64,000 nucleotides of DNA. Origin: Sabulicella rubraurantiaca. GTDB taxonomy: Bacteria; Pseudomonadota; Alphaproteobacteria; Acetobacterales; Acetobacteraceae. Below, piece by piece: positions 19,467-29,601 of this stretch. The notes beneath the pieces were generated by a model. It made no database searches. It was not told the origin of the DNA and saw only the letters and a list, made by a program, of their open reading frames with translations. Each line of letters begins with the position of its first letter. The stretch's first letter is position 1. A program made the position numbers and the translations under genes. The stretch lies in the NCBI RefSeq assembly GCF_017355885.1, contig NZ_JAFEUU010000010.1, positions 62,001 to 126,000 of the forward strand, read 5' to 3'.

Positions 19467-20914
19467 GCGACCTTGCCTGGCTGAGCGCAGCCGAACTCGC
19501 GGCGCAGATCCGCGCGAAGCGTGTCTCCCCCGTCGAGGCGATGCGCGCCACGCTGGAGCGCGCGGAGCGGTCGCAGCCCGTGCTCAACGCCTTCGTCACC
19601 CTCTGCGCCGACCAGGCGATGGCGGATGCGCGCGAGGCGGAAGCGAAGGTGGCGCGCGGCGAGGAGCTGCCGCCGCTGCATGGCGTGCCGCTTTCGGTGA
19701 AGGACCTCATCCCCACGAAGGGGGTGCGCACCACCTGGGGATCGCGAATCTTCGCCGACCACGTCCCGCAGCATGACCCGGTGGTGATCACGCGCCTGCG
19801 GAAGGCGGGCGCCATCCTGTTCGGCAAGACGACGACCCCCGAGTTCGGCCAGCAATGCCTGACCCAATCGCCGCTCTTCGGCCGCACGCGCAATGCCTGG
19901 AGCGCGGAGCGCACCTCTGGCGGATCGTCGGGCGGCGCGGCAGTGGCGGTGGCGGCGGGCATCGGCCCGCTCGGCGTCGGCACGGATGGCGGCGGCTCGA
20001 CGCGCATCCCGGCCGCCTGCAACGGGATGGTCGGGTTCAAGCAGGGGCTCGGCGTTGTCCCGCAGGAATGGGCGCAAGACGGGTTCGGCAACATCTCCTA
20101 CGTCACGCCGATGACGCGCACCGTGATGGACACGGCGCTGATGCTGGATGCCATGGCTGGCCCCGTGCCGGCCGACCCGCTGACGGTCGGTCGTCCGCAG
20201 CCCTCCTTCACCGCGGCGGCGCGGGCGGAAGGCGATCTCAAGGCACTGCGCGTCGCCTGGGTGCCGCGCCTTGGCAATGACAAGGTGGCGGCCGAGGTGC
20301 TGCGCCTGTGCGGCGAGGCGATGGGGACGCTGGCGGAGCTGGGGGCGGCGGTGGAGGAAACCGTCCCGTCCTTCACCAACCCGGAGGCGGTCTGGTTCGT
20401 CGTGAACGGTTCCTACCGCATGGCGCAGTTCGGCCACCACATCGCGCAGCATCGCGAGATCATGTGCCCGACCTTCGTGCGGCAGATGGACCGGGTCGCC
20501 AGCTACTCGGCGCAGGAGTTGTATCGCGGCATCTTCCAGCGCACGGAGCTCTACCGCGAGGTGCAGTCCTGGTTCGACCAGGCGGACATCGTGGCCATGC
20601 CCACCTTGTCGCGGACGGCGCTGCCGATCGACCAGGATTTCTTTGGCCCGATCGAGATCGACGGCGAGCAGGTGCCGAACCTCCGCGCCGCCTGGTACCC
20701 CTACACCATGCCGTTCAACCTGACGGGCAACCCGGCCGTCTCCCTGCCTTGCGGTTTCGCGGCGGACGGGCTGCCAGTGGGGCTCCAGCTCATCGCGCGT
20801 CCAGGGGAGGACGCGGTGCTGCTGCGGGTCGCGGCGCTGTTCGAGGCGGCGCGTCCCTGGGCATCGGCACGTCCTGTCCTCCCCGAGCTGGACAGGGTCA
20901 CGGCCGACGCCTGA
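19463..20914 (+). CDS. Amidase signature family hydrolase
   Basis: Hydrolyses an amide bond; substrate unknown. The 483-residue protein has the Ser-cisSer-Lys triad of amidase-signature enzymes: Lys in LSVKDLIPT, the Gly/Ser loop SGGSSGGAA, and the serine in GTDGGGSTRIPAA. No signal peptide, so cytoplasmic. It overlaps the end of the solute-binding protein gene by 4 bp (ATGA) and is followed immediately by a strong hairpin. GatA is unlikely because no gatB or gatC is present and the C-terminal sequence is of the general amidase type. Confidence 0.9.
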   Translation: MSDLAWLSAAELAAQIRAKRVSPVEAMRATLERAERSQPVLNAFVTLCADQAMADAREAEAKVARGEELPPLHGVPLSVKDLIPTKGVRTTWGSRIFADHVPQHDPVVITRLRKAGAILFGKTTTPEFGQQCLTQSPLFGRTRNAWSAERTSGGSSGGAAVAVAAGIGPLGVGTDGGGSTRIPAACNGMVGFKQGLGVVPQEWAQDGFGNISYVTPMTRTVMDTALMLDAMAGPVPADPLTVGRPQPSFTAAARAEGDLKALRVAWVPRLGNDKVAAEVLRLCGEAMGTLAELGAAVEETVPSFTNPEAVWFVVNGSYRMAQFGHHIAQHREIMCPTFVRQMDRVASYSAQELYRGIFQRTELYREVQSWFDQADIVAMPTLSRTALPIDQDFFGPIEIDGEQVPNLRAAWYPYTMPFNLTGNPAVSLPCGFAADGLPVGLQLIARPGEDAVLLRVAALFEAARPWASARPVLPELDRVTADA

Positions 20915-20945
20915 GGCGCCACCCGGCAAGGTGCCGGGTGGCGCC
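20915..20945. terminator. Bidirectional terminator hairpin between the amidase gene and hslU
   Basis: A perfect 14-bp stem, GGCGCCACCCGGCA paired with TGCCGGGTGGCGCC, with an AGG loop, begins at the base after the amidase stop codon and ends 12 bp before the hslU stop on the other strand. It is placed between convergent genes and can serve both. There is no U-tract on either side. Confidence 0.75.
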
Positions 20946-20956
20946 CTCAGCCGCTG

Positions 20957-22297
20957 CTACAGGATGTAGCGGCTGAGGTCGGCACTGGCGGCGAGCGGGG
21001 CCACGCGGTCCCGCACCATGGCGGCATCGACCTGCACGGCCTCGCCGCGGCGGTCGCTGGCGGTGAAGCTCACCTCCTCCAGCAGACGCTCCAGCACGGT
21101 GGAGAGGCGGCGCGCGCCGATATTCTCTACCGTCGCGTTGATCTCCGCCGCGAGGTCGGCAATGGATTCCACCGCCCCTTCCTCGAAGCGCAGATCCACG
21201 CCTTCCGTCTCCATCAGGGCGCTCGCCTGCTTGAGCAGGGAGTGGTCCGGCTCCGTCAGGATGCGCTTGAAGTCGTCGCGGGTCAGCGCCTTCAACTCCA
21301 CGCGGATCGGCAGGCGGCCCTGCAGCTCAGGGAGCAGGTCCGACGGCTTGGAGAGGTGGAAGGCGCCGGAGGCGATGAACAGGATGTGGTCGGTCCGCAC
21401 CGGGCCGTGCCGCGTGTTCACCGTCGTGCCCTCGATCAGCGGCAAGAGGTCGCGCTGCACGCCCTCGCGCGACACGTCGCCGCCGCGCACCCCGCCTTCG
21501 GAGGAGCGGGCGATCTTGTCCACCTCGTCCAGGAAGACGATGCCGTTATTCTCGGCGTTCTGCACCGCGGAGCGGGTCAGCGCCTCCCCGTCCAGCATCT
21601 TGTCCGCCTCCTCGCGCGTCAAAGCCTCGCGCGCGGCGGCGACGGTCATCTTGCGGGGACGGGTGCGGCCGCCGAACATCTTGCCCAGCATCTCCTGCAT
21701 GTTCTGCATCTGGCCGGGGGGCATGCCGGGCATGTCCATCATGCCGATGGGCGTGCCCTGCTGCTCGCTCACCTGCACCTCGATCTCGCGGGTCTCGACC
21801 TGGCCTTCGCGCAGCATGCGGCGGAACTTCATCCGCGTCTCGCCCGAGGCGCCCTCGCCCACCAGCGCGGTGACGAGGCGCTCCTCAGCGGCCAGCTCCG
21901 CCTTGGCCTGCACGCCCTTGCGGGCGGTGTCGCGGGCCTGGACGATCGCGGCCTCGACGAGGTCGCGCACGATGCTTTCCACGTCGCGGCCCACATAGCC
22001 GACTTCGGTGAACTTGGTCGCCTCGACCTTCAGGAAGGGCGCGTTGGCGAGGCGCGCGAGGCGGCGCGCGATCTCCGTCTTGCCGCAACCGGTGGGGCCG
22101 ATCATCAAGATGTTCTTGGGCACCACCTCCTCGCGCAGCGCCTCGGGCAGCTGCTGGCGGCGCCAGCGATTGCGCAGGGCGATGGCGACGGCGCGCTTCG
22201 CGTCGTTCTGGCCGATGATGAAGCGGTCCAGCTCCGAGACGATCTCGCGCGGGGAGAGGTTCACGGCCTCGGCGGGGGGAAGGGTCATGTCATTCAT
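20957..22297 (-). CDS. hslU: ATP-dependent protease ATPase subunit HslU
   Basis: AAA+ unfoldase of the HslUV (ClpYQ) protease, which feeds substrates to HslV. The 446-residue protein has Walker A GPTGCGKT at 67-74, Walker B in [12 protein letters not shown], an intermediate domain with a Met/Gly/Pro-rich patch ([13 protein letters not shown]), and ends in the family tail DLSRYIL, which inserts into HslV pockets. It starts at ATG 22297, overlapping the hslV stop as ATGA; an alternative ATG lies three codons in. Confidence 0.97.
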   Translation of the reverse strand: MNDMTLPPAEAVNLSPREIVSELDRFIIGQNDAKRAVAIALRNRWRRQQLPEALREEVVPKNILMIGPTGCGKTEIARRLARLANAPFLKVEATKFTEVGYVGRDVESIVRDLVEAAIVQARDTARKGVQAKAELAAEERLVTALVGEGASGETRMKFRRMLREGQVETREIEVQVSEQQGTPIGMMDMPGMPPGQMQNMQEMLGKMFGGRTRPRKMTVAAAREALTREEADKMLDGEALTRSAVQNAENNGIVFLDEVDKIARSSEGGVRGGDVSREGVQRDLLPLIEGTTVNTRHGPVRTDHILFIASGAFHLSKPSDLLPELQGRLPIRVELKALTRDDFKRILTEPDHSLLKQASALMETEGVDLRFEEGAVESIADLAAEINATVENIGARRLSTVLERLLEEVSFTASDRRGEAVQVDAAMVRDRVAPLAASADLSRYIL

Positions 22298-22854
22298 GCC
22301 GGCAGGCTTTCCAGGATGAAGTTGCCGTTGGTGTAGACGCAGATGTCGCCGGCGATCTTCATGGCGCGGCGCGCCACCTCTTCCGCCGGCAGGCCATCCA
22401 CCGACATCAGGGCGCGGGCCGCGGCGAGGGCGTAGTTGCCGCCGGAACCGATGCCGATCACGGAATCCTCCGGCTCCAGCACGTCGCCATTGCCGGTGAG
22501 CAGGAGGGAGCGCTTGTCGTCCGCCACGGCGAGCAGGGCTTCCAGGCGGCGCAGGTAGCGGTCGGTGCGCCAGTCCTTGGCTAGTTCGACACAGGCGCGT
22601 TCCAGCTGGTCGGGGAAGCGCTCCAGCTTCGCCTCCAGCCTTTCGAGGAGGGTGAAGGCATCCGCCGTGGCACCGGCGAAGCCGGCGAGCACCTTGCCGC
22701 CGGCGATCCGGCGAACCTTGCGGGCGTTGCCCTTGACGATGGTTTGGCCGAGCGAGACCTGCCCGTCACCGGCCATGGCGACCCGTCCGTCACGGCGCAC
22801 GCACAGGATGGTGGTGCCGTGCCAGCCGATCGGGTCGTGGGATGATGTCTGCAT
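22294..22854 (-). CDS. hslV: ATP-dependent protease proteolytic subunit HslV
   Basis: Threonine protease chamber of HslUV. The 186-residue product begins [13 protein letters not shown] followed by [20 protein letters not shown]; the mature enzyme of this family begins at the first Thr, so about 13 residues are expected to be removed as a propeptide, a common alphaproteobacterial form. [14 protein letters not shown] and the tail [13 protein letters not shown] are conserved. ATG 22854 is chosen from the family N-terminus; its Shine-Dalgarno is weak and an upstream ATG at 22899 is less likely. It is translated with hslU through a 4-bp overlap. Confidence 0.96.
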   Translation of the reverse strand: MQTSSHDPIGWHGTTILCVRRDGRVAMAGDGQVSLGQTIVKGNARKVRRIAGGKVLAGFAGATADAFTLLERLEAKLERFPDQLERACVELAKDWRTDRYLRRLEALLAVADDKRSLLLTGNGDVLEPEDSVIGIGSGGNYALAAARALMSVDGLPAEEVARRAMKIAGDICVYTNGNFILESLPA

Positions 22855-22919
22855 GGGACGCGATGTGGCGCCGCAGCGATCCCTTCGCAATGTCCGCATG
22901 GCTGGGATAAGGGGAAGGT

Positions 22920-24248
22920 ATGAGCCTGCCCTGCTTCGCCGCCGACGCCTCCGGCGCCCTGCCGCTGCACATCGTCTCCCCCGGTGGCTGGCAGGACCGG
23001 CCCGGCGCCGCCCTCGCCGCCGCGCAGGGCTTCCGCGCCCGGCCCGGCGAGCATGCGCTGCTGACCGATGGCTCGGCGGTGACGGGCGCGCTGGTCGGGC
23101 GCGCCGAGGGACCGCTTCCCTACGGCGCCCTGCCCCACGCCCTGCCCGAGGGCACGCGCTGGCAGGGCGGCGATGCGGATCTCGCCCTGGGATGGGCGCT
23201 CGGCGCCTATCGCTTCACTCGCTTCAAGGCGCCGCGCCGCGGCGCCGCGCTGCTGGTGCCGCCTGAAGGCTTCGACGACAGCGTGGCGCGGGCGATCTGG
23301 CATGCGCGTGACCTGGTGAACATGCCCGCCAGCCACCTCGGCCCTGCGGATCTGACCGAGGCGGTGGAGAAGCTGGGCGCCACGCATGGCGCGGCGGTGC
23401 GGATCATCGAGGGCGCGGAGTTGGTGCAGGGCTTCCCTGCCCTCGCGACGGTGGGTGCGGGCAGCCCCCGCGCGCCACGCGTCGCGGTGCTGGAATGGGG
23501 CAAGGAAGGGCCGCTTCTGGCGCTGTGCGGCAAGGGCGTTTGCTTCGACACGGGCGGGCTGGACCTCAAGCCGCCCTCCGCCATGCTCCGGATGAAGAAG
23601 GACATGGGCGGCGCTGCCGTGATGCTGGCGCTGGCCGATTGCCTGATGGCGCGCCGCGCCAAGCTGCGCCTGCTGCTGCTGGTCGGCGCGGTGGAGAACA
23701 GCGTCTCCGGCACGGCCTTCCGGCCGGGCGACGTGCTGCGCACCCGCAAGGGCCTGACCGTGGAGGTGGGCAACACCGATGCGGAGGGTCGCCTCGTGCT
23801 CGCCGACCTTCTCGCCTTCGCGGGGGAACGCGAGCCGGATGCGATCCTGAACGGCGCGACGCTGACCGGCGCGGCGCGTGTGGCGCTCGGCCCCGACCTC
23901 CCGGCCCTTTTCAGCAATGACGAAGCGCTGGCCGGTGCGCTGCTGGCCGGGGCGGAAGCGGCGCGCGACCCGCTTTGGCGCATGCCGCTGCATGGTGGCT
24001 ACGCCTCCTGGCTGGATAGCTCGGTGGCCGACCTCAACAATGTCGCGGGCAAGCCCATGGCGGGCGCGATCGTCGCCGCGCTGTTCCTGCAGCGCTTCGT
24101 GCCGGAGGGCACGCCGTGGGCGCATCTCGACCTCTATGCCTGGAATGATTCCAACCGGCCCGGCGCGCCGGAGGGCGGTGAGGCGACGGGGCTGCGCGGC
24201 CTGCTGGCGGGGGTGGAGCGGTGGATGGGTGCCGTCCCGCAGGCCTGA
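22920..24248 (+). CDS. Leucyl aminopeptidase family (M17) metallopeptidase
   Basis: Cytosolic aminopeptidase of peptidase family M17, using two divalent metals. The 442-residue protein has the metal-binding segments [27 protein letters not shown] and the M17 signature [12 protein letters not shown] near residue 283, so the active site looks complete. The short N-terminal domain resembles the PepB-like forms common in Rhodospirillales rather than classical PepA. ATG 22920 follows AAGGGGAAGG. It is divergent from hslV, with only 65 bp between the two starts. Confidence 0.92.
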   Translation: MSLPCFAADASGALPLHIVSPGGWQDRPGAALAAAQGFRARPGEHALLTDGSAVTGALVGRAEGPLPYGALPHALPEGTRWQGGDADLALGWALGAYRFTRFKAPRRGAALLVPPEGFDDSVARAIWHARDLVNMPASHLGPADLTEAVEKLGATHGAAVRIIEGAELVQGFPALATVGAGSPRAPRVAVLEWGKEGPLLALCGKGVCFDTGGLDLKPPSAMLRMKKDMGGAAVMLALADCLMARRAKLRLLLLVGAVENSVSGTAFRPGDVLRTRKGLTVEVGNTDAEGRLVLADLLAFAGEREPDAILNGATLTGAARVALGPDLPALFSNDEALAGALLAGAEAARDPLWRMPLHGGYASWLDSSVADLNNVAGKPMAGAIVAALFLQRFVPEGTPWAHLDLYAWNDSNRPGAPEGGEATGLRGLLAGVERWMGAVPQA

Positions 24249-24315
24249 AGCAGCCAAGTCAGGCAACGGCTGGCGAACGGGTTTCACCCGAAAACCGCCC
24301 CCCTTCATGAAAATC

Positions 24316-24350
24316 TTGCAATTTTTCGCAAATCCGCCACTAATCAAATT
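24316..24350 (+). promoter_or_regulatory. Possible promoter/operator upstream of the MarR gene
   Basis: In an otherwise G+C-rich gap (24249-24424) there is an A/T-rich island. It contains a TTGC-N8-GCAA inverted repeat (24316-24331) whose left part could act as a -35 box (TTGCAA), and TAATCA 19 nt further on as a weak -10. A MarR-type protein binding here would give autoregulation. Both points are inference. Confidence 0.25.
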
Positions 24351-24424
24351 CGACCCCGGCCCCAGATGGGGCGGGTATTCATGATTCCGCGCCCTCGGCG
24401 CGGGTGGAGGAAGGGAAGGATGCC

Positions 24425-24820
24425 ATGACCATGCAGACCAGCCCCGATCAGCTAGTCGGGATCCTGCGCGACACCATCGTGACGCTGGTCCGGCAGGACG
24501 GCCCGGATCTATCGGCGCGGCAGCTTGGCGTGCTGCTGACCGTCTACCTGACGCCCGGACCCCATACGGTGCGAGGACTGGCTCAGGAGCTGAACGTCTC
24601 CAAGCCCGCGATCACGCGCGCCCTGGACCGGCTTGGCGAACTGGACTTGGCCCGGCGCAAGCTGGACATGATGGACCGCCGCTCCGTGCTGGTTCAGCGC
24701 ACGCTCAAGGGCACTTCCTTCCTGTCCGAGCTGCGGCGAACCATGTCGGAATCCGACGGCACGGTGATGCCCATGCCGCCGGAGATGGCCGAGGCCGGGG
24801 AATACGCACCGGCCAGCTGA
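24425..24820 (+). CDS. MarR-family winged-helix transcriptional regulator
   Basis: A 131-residue DNA-binding protein. The middle has the winged helix-turn-helix: TVRGLAQELNVSKPAITRAL as recognition region, then LDRLGELDLARRKLDMMDRRSVLVQRT as the wing, with the usual D-x-R pair. The start ATG 24425 follows AAGGGAAGGA. The C-terminus is short and Met/Pro/Ala-rich, so the usual C-terminal dimerisation helices are partly missing compared with 140-150-residue MarR proteins. Target genes cannot be deduced; the A/T-rich inverted repeat upstream is a candidate operator. Confidence 0.85.
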   Translation: MTMQTSPDQLVGILRDTIVTLVRQDGPDLSARQLGVLLTVYLTPGPHTVRGLAQELNVSKPAITRALDRLGELDLARRKLDMMDRRSVLVQRTLKGTSFLSELRRTMSESDGTVMPMPPEMAEAGEYAPAS

Positions 24821-24827
24821 CGGCCCC

Positions 24828-25760
24828 TCAATACCCGGCGGAGAAATCCACGAGATTGATCAGCTCCCGCCCCTCGCGCAGGCGGCGGATGTTCTCGATC
24901 ACCTGCGGCGCGGCGGAGCGCGGGATGGTGATGCTGGCGGCATGCGGCCAGACCAGCACGCGCGGATGGCGCCAGAAAGGGTGATCCGCCGGCAGCGGCT
25001 CCGGCTCGAACACGTCCAGCGCAGCGGCGGCGACATGGCCGGAATCCAGCGCTTCCAGCAGGTCGGGCTGCACCACGTGCCCGCCGCGCGCCGCGTTGAT
25101 CAGGAAGGCGCCGCGCGGCAGCATCGCCAGGGTGCGGGCATTGAGGATGCCGCGCGTATCCGGTGTCAGCGGCAGCAGGCAGACGAGGATGTCGCTGCGC
25201 CCCAGCATGGTGGCCAGCCCGTCCTCGCCGTGGAAGGTCTCGATGCCCTCCACCTCCCGCGGGCGGCGTGTCCAGCCCATCACCGGGAAGCCCAGGCTCC
25301 GGCAGGCATTGGCAGCGGCCATGCCCAGCTCGCCCAGCCCCAGAAAGCCGACGCGGCGCGCGGAGGTCTCGGGCGCGGGCAGCTCGTCCCACACCCGCGC
25401 TTCCTGCTGCGCCCGGTATTCCAGGTCCTGCCGGTGGAAGCGCAGCACATTCAGCAGCACCCATTCGGTCATGCCGCTGGTCAGCCTTTCATCCTTCAGC
25501 CGCGCCACCGGCACGCCGGGCGGCGGGCCAGGCGGGCGCAGCAGGTGGTCCACCCCCGCGCCCATGGACACGAGAAGGCCGAGATTGGGGTAGCGGCGAA
25601 GTTCCGCCATGTCGTGCTGGGTCCAGCACACCGCGGCCTCGATGTCGTTCGGGTCACCCGCATCAGGGAAAAGGCGGATGTCGAGGTCCGGCTCGAGCTC
25701 CAGCAGCGCGTCGCGCCACGCCGCCATCGCATTCGCCTTGGTGGAAAGCAGGATCGCCAT
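24828..25760 (-). CDS. ghrA: D-isomer-specific 2-hydroxyacid dehydrogenase (glyoxylate/hydroxypyruvate reductase A type)
   Basis: NAD(P)H-dependent reductase of glyoxylate, hydroxypyruvate or a related 2-oxoacid. The 310-residue protein has the Rossmann loop GFLGLGELG with WTRRP following, and the catalytic Arg (INAARGGHVV), Glu (DVFEPEPLP) and His (VWPHAASIT) in the right order. The GhrA subgroup is suggested by its length and by the LVSMGAGVDHLL and MTEWVLLNVLRFHRQ segments. It is the last gene of the long minus-strand string, 3 bp after a small membrane-protein gene, and converges on the MarR gene. Confidence 0.88.
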   Translation of the reverse strand: MAILLSTKANAMAAWRDALLELEPDLDIRLFPDAGDPNDIEAAVCWTQHDMAELRRYPNLGLLVSMGAGVDHLLRPPGPPPGVPVARLKDERLTSGMTEWVLLNVLRFHRQDLEYRAQQEARVWDELPAPETSARRVGFLGLGELGMAAANACRSLGFPVMGWTRRPREVEGIETFHGEDGLATMLGRSDILVCLLPLTPDTRGILNARTLAMLPRGAFLINAARGGHVVQPDLLEALDSGHVAAAALDVFEPEPLPADHPFWRHPRVLVWPHAASITIPRSAAPQVIENIRRLREGRELINLVDFSAGY

Positions 25761-25763
25761 GTC

Positions 25764-26222
25764 TCAACCCTCGTGGAAGGAGCGGACATAGGCCCGCCAA
25801 TCGTCGCGCCCGGTCGCCACGCGCTCCCGCCCATCGGGGAGCTTGGCGTAGAGCGACAGGAGCCCGCGCGCCCACATCACGTCGAAGTTCAGGTCGCTGG
25901 AGAGCACGTAGGCGGCAGACCGGTTGAACACGCCGTCCTTGACGCGCGGCATCACCTTGGCGATCCACCACCAGCACCCGACCGCCAGGATCGCCGCGCC
26001 CAGGTAGAAATGCACCAGCGCCGTGCCGAGGAAGGAGGAAACGAGGATCAGCGCCGCCGGCACCACGTTCTCCGCGTAGCGGTACACGGGCGAGCCGGGC
26101 GAATTCATCTTGCGGATATGGATGCCCAGCTTGACCGTGCCGTCATCCAGCAGATCGCGCAGGCGCTCGCGCTCCTGGCCGGCCCAGGGGTGGGGCAGCG
26201 CGTCGGGGATTTCGGTGCTCAT
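25764..26222 (-). CDS. Hypothetical membrane protein, 152 residues
   Basis: No family recognised. ATG 26222 overlaps the yejF stop as ATGA. The protein has a hydrophilic N-terminus (about 45 residues, with KLGIHIRKMNSPGSPVYRYAEN), two adjacent hydrophobic segments at about 50-90 (VVPAALILVSSFLGTALVHF and an Ala/Trp-rich helix), and a basic soluble C-terminal half ending in WRAYVRSFHEG. Coupled to the yej operon by overlap, it may be carried for transcription rather than function. It could be an inner-membrane accessory protein; this is a guess. Confidence 0.7.
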   Translation of the reverse strand: MSTEIPDALPHPWAGQERERLRDLLDDGTVKLGIHIRKMNSPGSPVYRYAENVVPAALILVSSFLGTALVHFYLGAAILAVGCWWWIAKVMPRVKDGVFNRSAAYVLSSDLNFDVMWARGLLSLYAKLPDGRERVATGRDDWRAYVRSFHEG

Positions 26223-27826
26223 GCGGTGGCGAGTTCGAAGGCGGCGCTCATCAGGGCGCGTGTATAGGGTTCGCGCGGGTTCCGGCACAGGGCTTCCGCC
26301 TCGCCTTCCTCTACCACGACGCCCTGGCGCATCACCATGATCCGGTGCGCCATGGCGCGAACCACCCGCAGATCATGCGAGATGAACAGATAGGCGAGGC
26401 CGTGCCGCGCCTGAAGCTCGCGCAGCAGCTCCACCACCTGCGCCTGCACCGAGACATCCAGGGCGGAGGTCGGCTCGTCCAGCACCAGCAGACGTGGCTT
26501 CAGCACCAGGGCACGAGCGATGGCGATGCGCTGGCGCTGCCCTCCGGAAAATTCATGCGGGTAGCGCCCCGCCATGGCGGGATCGAGCCCCACCTCCTCC
26601 AGCGCCTGGGCCACACGCGCCTCGCGCTCCCGTGCAGGCAAGGAGGGTTCATGCACCAGGAGCCCCTCGCCCACGATGTCGCCCGCGCTCATGCGCGGTG
26701 AGAGCGAGCCGTAGGGATCCTGGAAGACGATCTGCATGCGGGAGCGCAAGGGGCGGAGCTGGGCGCGCGAGAGGGGGACGATGTCCCGGCCTTCAAACTG
26801 GATGCTGCCGGTGGATCGCTCCAGCCGCAGCAGCGCGAAGCCGAGCGTGGTCTTGCCCGAGCCGGATTCGCCCACCAGCCCCAGCGTCTCTCCCGCGCGC
26901 AGGTCGAGGGACACGCCCTGCACCGCCCGTACCTCCGACACCACGCGGCGCAGTAGGCCGCGGCGGATGGGGAAGGAGACACGGATGTCCTGCGCCTCCA
27001 GCACCGTCGGCGCGTCGGGTGCGAGCGCGGCAGGGCGGCCGCGCGGCTCCGTCGCCAGCAGCATCTTCGTGTAGGGGTGCTGTGGGTTGCGGAAGATCGC
27101 CTCCGTCTCCCCCTGCTCAACCACCCGCCCATCCTTCATCACCACCACGCGCTGCGCGTGGCGCCGCACGATGGCGAGGTCATGCGTGATGAACAGCACC
27201 GCCATGCGGAGGCGCTTCTTCAGCCCCGCGATCAGTTCCAGGATCTGCGCCTGGATGGTGACGTCGAGCGCCGTGGTCGGCTCGTCCGCGATCAGCAGCT
27301 TGGGGTCGTTAGCCAAGGCGACGGCGATCATCACGCGCTGGCGCTGGCCGCCGGAAAGCTGATGCGGATAGGCATTGATCCGCTCTTCCGCATTGGCGAG
27401 GCCGGCGCGCTCCAGCTTGGCGATCACCTCACGCCGCAGCGCATCGCCGCGCAGAGGCCGATGGAGGGTGATGGCCTCGCCCACCTGCCGCCCGATCGTG
27501 TGCAGCGGGTTCAGGCTGGTCATCGGCTCCTGGAAGACCATCCCGGCCACGCCGCCGCGCAGCCGGTGCAGCGCGTCATCCTCGGCGCGAAGCACCTCTG
27601 TCCCGTCCAGCACGATGCGGCCCTCGGGATTGCTGCCGGTGGCGGCGAGGAGGCGCAGGACGGAGAGCGCCGTCACCGACTTGCCCGAGCCGCTTTCGCC
27701 CACCAGCGCCACCGTCTCGCCGGGGCGGACCTCGAAGGACACGCCCTCCACGACCTTCTGCCCGCGGAAGGCCACGGAAAGGTTCTCGACGGCCAGCAGC
27801 GGCGCGGCGTCTTGTTCAGTCGCCAT
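26219..27826 (-). CDS. yejF: ABC transporter ATP-binding protein with two ATPase domains (YejF type)
   Basis: Energises import by the YejABEF peptide-type transporter (microcin C/oligopeptide family). The 535-residue protein is a fusion of two ABC domains. The first has Walker A GESGSGKS at 43-50, signature LSGGQRQR and [12 protein letters not shown]; the second has [16 protein letters not shown] and [12 protein letters not shown]. Both ATP sites look complete. ATG 27826 overlaps the yejE stop (ATGA), and its own stop overlaps the next gene. The substrate is inferred from family only. Confidence 0.93.
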   Translation of the reverse strand: MATEQDAAPLLAVENLSVAFRGQKVVEGVSFEVRPGETVALVGESGSGKSVTALSVLRLLAATGSNPEGRIVLDGTEVLRAEDDALHRLRGGVAGMVFQEPMTSLNPLHTIGRQVGEAITLHRPLRGDALRREVIAKLERAGLANAEERINAYPHQLSGGQRQRVMIAVALANDPKLLIADEPTTALDVTIQAQILELIAGLKKRLRMAVLFITHDLAIVRRHAQRVVVMKDGRVVEQGETEAIFRNPQHPYTKMLLATEPRGRPAALAPDAPTVLEAQDIRVSFPIRRGLLRRVVSEVRAVQGVSLDLRAGETLGLVGESGSGKTTLGFALLRLERSTGSIQFEGRDIVPLSRAQLRPLRSRMQIVFQDPYGSLSPRMSAGDIVGEGLLVHEPSLPAREREARVAQALEEVGLDPAMAGRYPHEFSGGQRQRIAIARALVLKPRLLVLDEPTSALDVSVQAQVVELLRELQARHGLAYLFISHDLRVVRAMAHRIMVMRQGVVVEEGEAEALCRNPREPYTRALMSAAFELATA

Positions 27827-28866
27827 CAGCGCGCGCCTCCGGGCAGCTTGCGCGGGTCGAAGGCATCGCGCACCGCCTCGCCCACGAAGATCAGCAGGGT
27901 CAGCACGCCGCCCAGCACCACGAAGCCGGTGAAGGCGAGCCACGGCGCCTGGAGGTTGTTCTTGCCCTGCGCTAGCAGCTCGCCGAGCGAGGGGGAGCCG
28001 GGCGGCAGGCCGAAGCCCAGGAAGTCCAACGAGGCCAGCACGGTGACGGAGCCGGACAGGGTGAAGGGCAGGAAGGTCAGCGTCGCCACCATGGCGTTGG
28101 GCAGGATGTGGCGGAACATCAGCGTCGCGTCGCGCACCCCCAGCGCCCGGGCGGCGCGCACGTAATCCAGGTTGCGACCGCGCAGGAACTCCGCCCGCAC
28201 CACCCCCACCAGCCCCATCCAGGAAAAGGCGAGCAGGAAGAGCAGCAGCGTCCAGAAGGAAGGCTCGATCACGCTGGCCAGGATGATGAGCAGGAAGAGC
28301 TGCGGCATCCCCGACCAGATCTCGATGAAGCGTTGGAAGAGCAGGTCCGTCGTGCCGCCGTAATAGCCCTGCACCGCCCCCGCCGCGATGCCGATGGCCG
28401 AGGCGAAGAGGGTCAGGGTGAATCCGAACAGCACGGAGATGCGGAAGCCATAGATCACCCGCGCCAGCACGTCGCGCGCCTGGTCATCCGTGCCGAGCCA
28501 GTTGCGCGAGGAGGGCGGCGAGGGTGCGGGCGCGCTCAGGTCGCGCACGACGCTGGCATGGCTGAAGGGGATGGGCGGCCAGATCACCGTGCCGCCCTTC
28601 TCTGCCACGTCCCGCGCGAACTCCGGGTCGGCCCAGTCGGCGGTGACGGGCAGGCCGGTCTCCACCACGTCGCTCTCGGCATACTCGGTCAGCACGGGGA
28701 AGAACCACCTGCCGTCCACATGCGCCACCAGCGGCCGGTCATTCGCGATCACTTCGGCGAAGAGGGTGACGGCGAAGAGGATCAGGAAGATCCAGAAGGA
28801 CAGGTAGCCGCGCCGGTTCGCGCGGAAATTGGCGAGGCGCCTCTGGTTGAGCGGGGAAAGCGTCAT
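27826..28866 (-). CDS. yejE: ABC transporter permease (YejE type)
   Basis: Inner-membrane channel subunit of the Yej importer. The 346-residue protein starts MTLSPLNQRRLANFRANRRGY, typical of YejE, and has an N-terminal helix, a ~90-residue periplasmic section (with WFFPVLTEY, and WLGTDDQARDVLARVIYGFR), then five or so helices with the binding-protein-dependent transport EAA loop around ARALGVRDATLMFRHILPN. It overlaps the DUF3891 gene upstream and yejF downstream by 4 bp each. Confidence 0.93.
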   Translation of the reverse strand: MTLSPLNQRRLANFRANRRGYLSFWIFLILFAVTLFAEVIANDRPLVAHVDGRWFFPVLTEYAESDVVETGLPVTADWADPEFARDVAEKGGTVIWPPIPFSHASVVRDLSAPAPSPPSSRNWLGTDDQARDVLARVIYGFRISVLFGFTLTLFASAIGIAAGAVQGYYGGTTDLLFQRFIEIWSGMPQLFLLIILASVIEPSFWTLLLFLLAFSWMGLVGVVRAEFLRGRNLDYVRAARALGVRDATLMFRHILPNAMVATLTFLPFTLSGSVTVLASLDFLGFGLPPGSPSLGELLAQGKNNLQAPWLAFTGFVVLGGVLTLLIFVGEAVRDAFDPRKLPGGAR

Positions 28867-29591
28867 GCAGGGGAAAGGGTGAAGCGCAGCGTCTCACGGG
28901 GCGCAAGCGGAAGGGCCTCTCGCATCGCCTCGGCATCGGGGAAACGGGCAGGAAGGCGCAGCGCTGTCGCTGTTGCCTCCAGTCGCGGCACGTCGAGGAT
29001 CCATGGATCGAGCGTGGCGGCGAAGGGGCCCGTGCGCTGCAGCATCGTGCCGCCGCAATTGAAGCGCTCCTTGCCCCAGCACAGGCCAAGGGCGATGCCG
29101 TCCACCGTTGCGACGGCGGAGGAAAGCGGTGCCACCTCCGCCTCCGTGGTGCCGAGGCGGCGCATCCATTCCGCGCCACGCTCTTTCTCGCGCGCCAGGT
29201 AGCCATGTACGGCCTCCTTGGCGGCGGCATCAGGGGGCGAACGGTCGCTGCGCAGCGCCATGCGATAGATGTGGCTGCCGTGGCGCATGATCAGCAGCGC
29301 CTCCCACAGCCCCCAACTCGCCAGCGCCGATTCCACTCCCTTTTCCCATAGTGCGACGTGACGGTCGCCTGGCAGGTCGTTGAAGGCGACAGGCAAGCCG
29401 GTCGTCGCATCGAAATCGGGCGCGGCCTCCCAGGGCTGCCAGGCGCAGTCATGCTGCGCAGCGGCGTTGACCACGGCGTCGAAGGGCTCGGGGCGCGGCA
29501 TCATGTGGCGCATCACCTGGCCGGAGAGCACGGCATGGGCGGGCTGCGGCGTGGCGAGAACCGTGCCGTCCGCTTGCGGCCAGAGGATCAT
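28863..29591 (-). CDS. DUF3891 family protein
   Basis: A 242-residue soluble protein matching the DUF3891 pattern: an opening such as LATPQPAHAVLSGQVMRH, then a His/Asp-bearing segment (NAAAQHDCAWQPWE), FNDLPGDRHVALWEKGVE, LLIMRHGSHIYRMAL and a tail resembling FTLSPA. The family has no assigned biochemical function; the conserved His and Asp residues suggest a metal-dependent helical fold, but that is inference. It lies inside the yej operon, 10 bp after yejB and overlapping yejE as ATGA, which is an unusual place for it. Confidence 0.82.
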   Translation of the reverse strand: MILWPQADGTVLATPQPAHAVLSGQVMRHMMPRPEPFDAVVNAAAQHDCAWQPWEAAPDFDATTGLPVAFNDLPGDRHVALWEKGVESALASWGLWEALLIMRHGSHIYRMALRSDRSPPDAAAKEAVHGYLAREKERGAEWMRRLGTTEAEVAPLSSAVATVDGIALGLCWGKERFNCGGTMLQRTGPFAATLDPWILDVPRLEATATALRLPARFPDAEAMREALPLAPRETLRFTLSPA

Positions 29592-29601
29592 GGCAAGTCC
29601 T

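Noticed and set aside
19463-20914. GatA subunit of tRNA amidotransferase
   Set aside because: No gatB or gatC nearby, and context with a periplasmic receptor fits a general amidase better.
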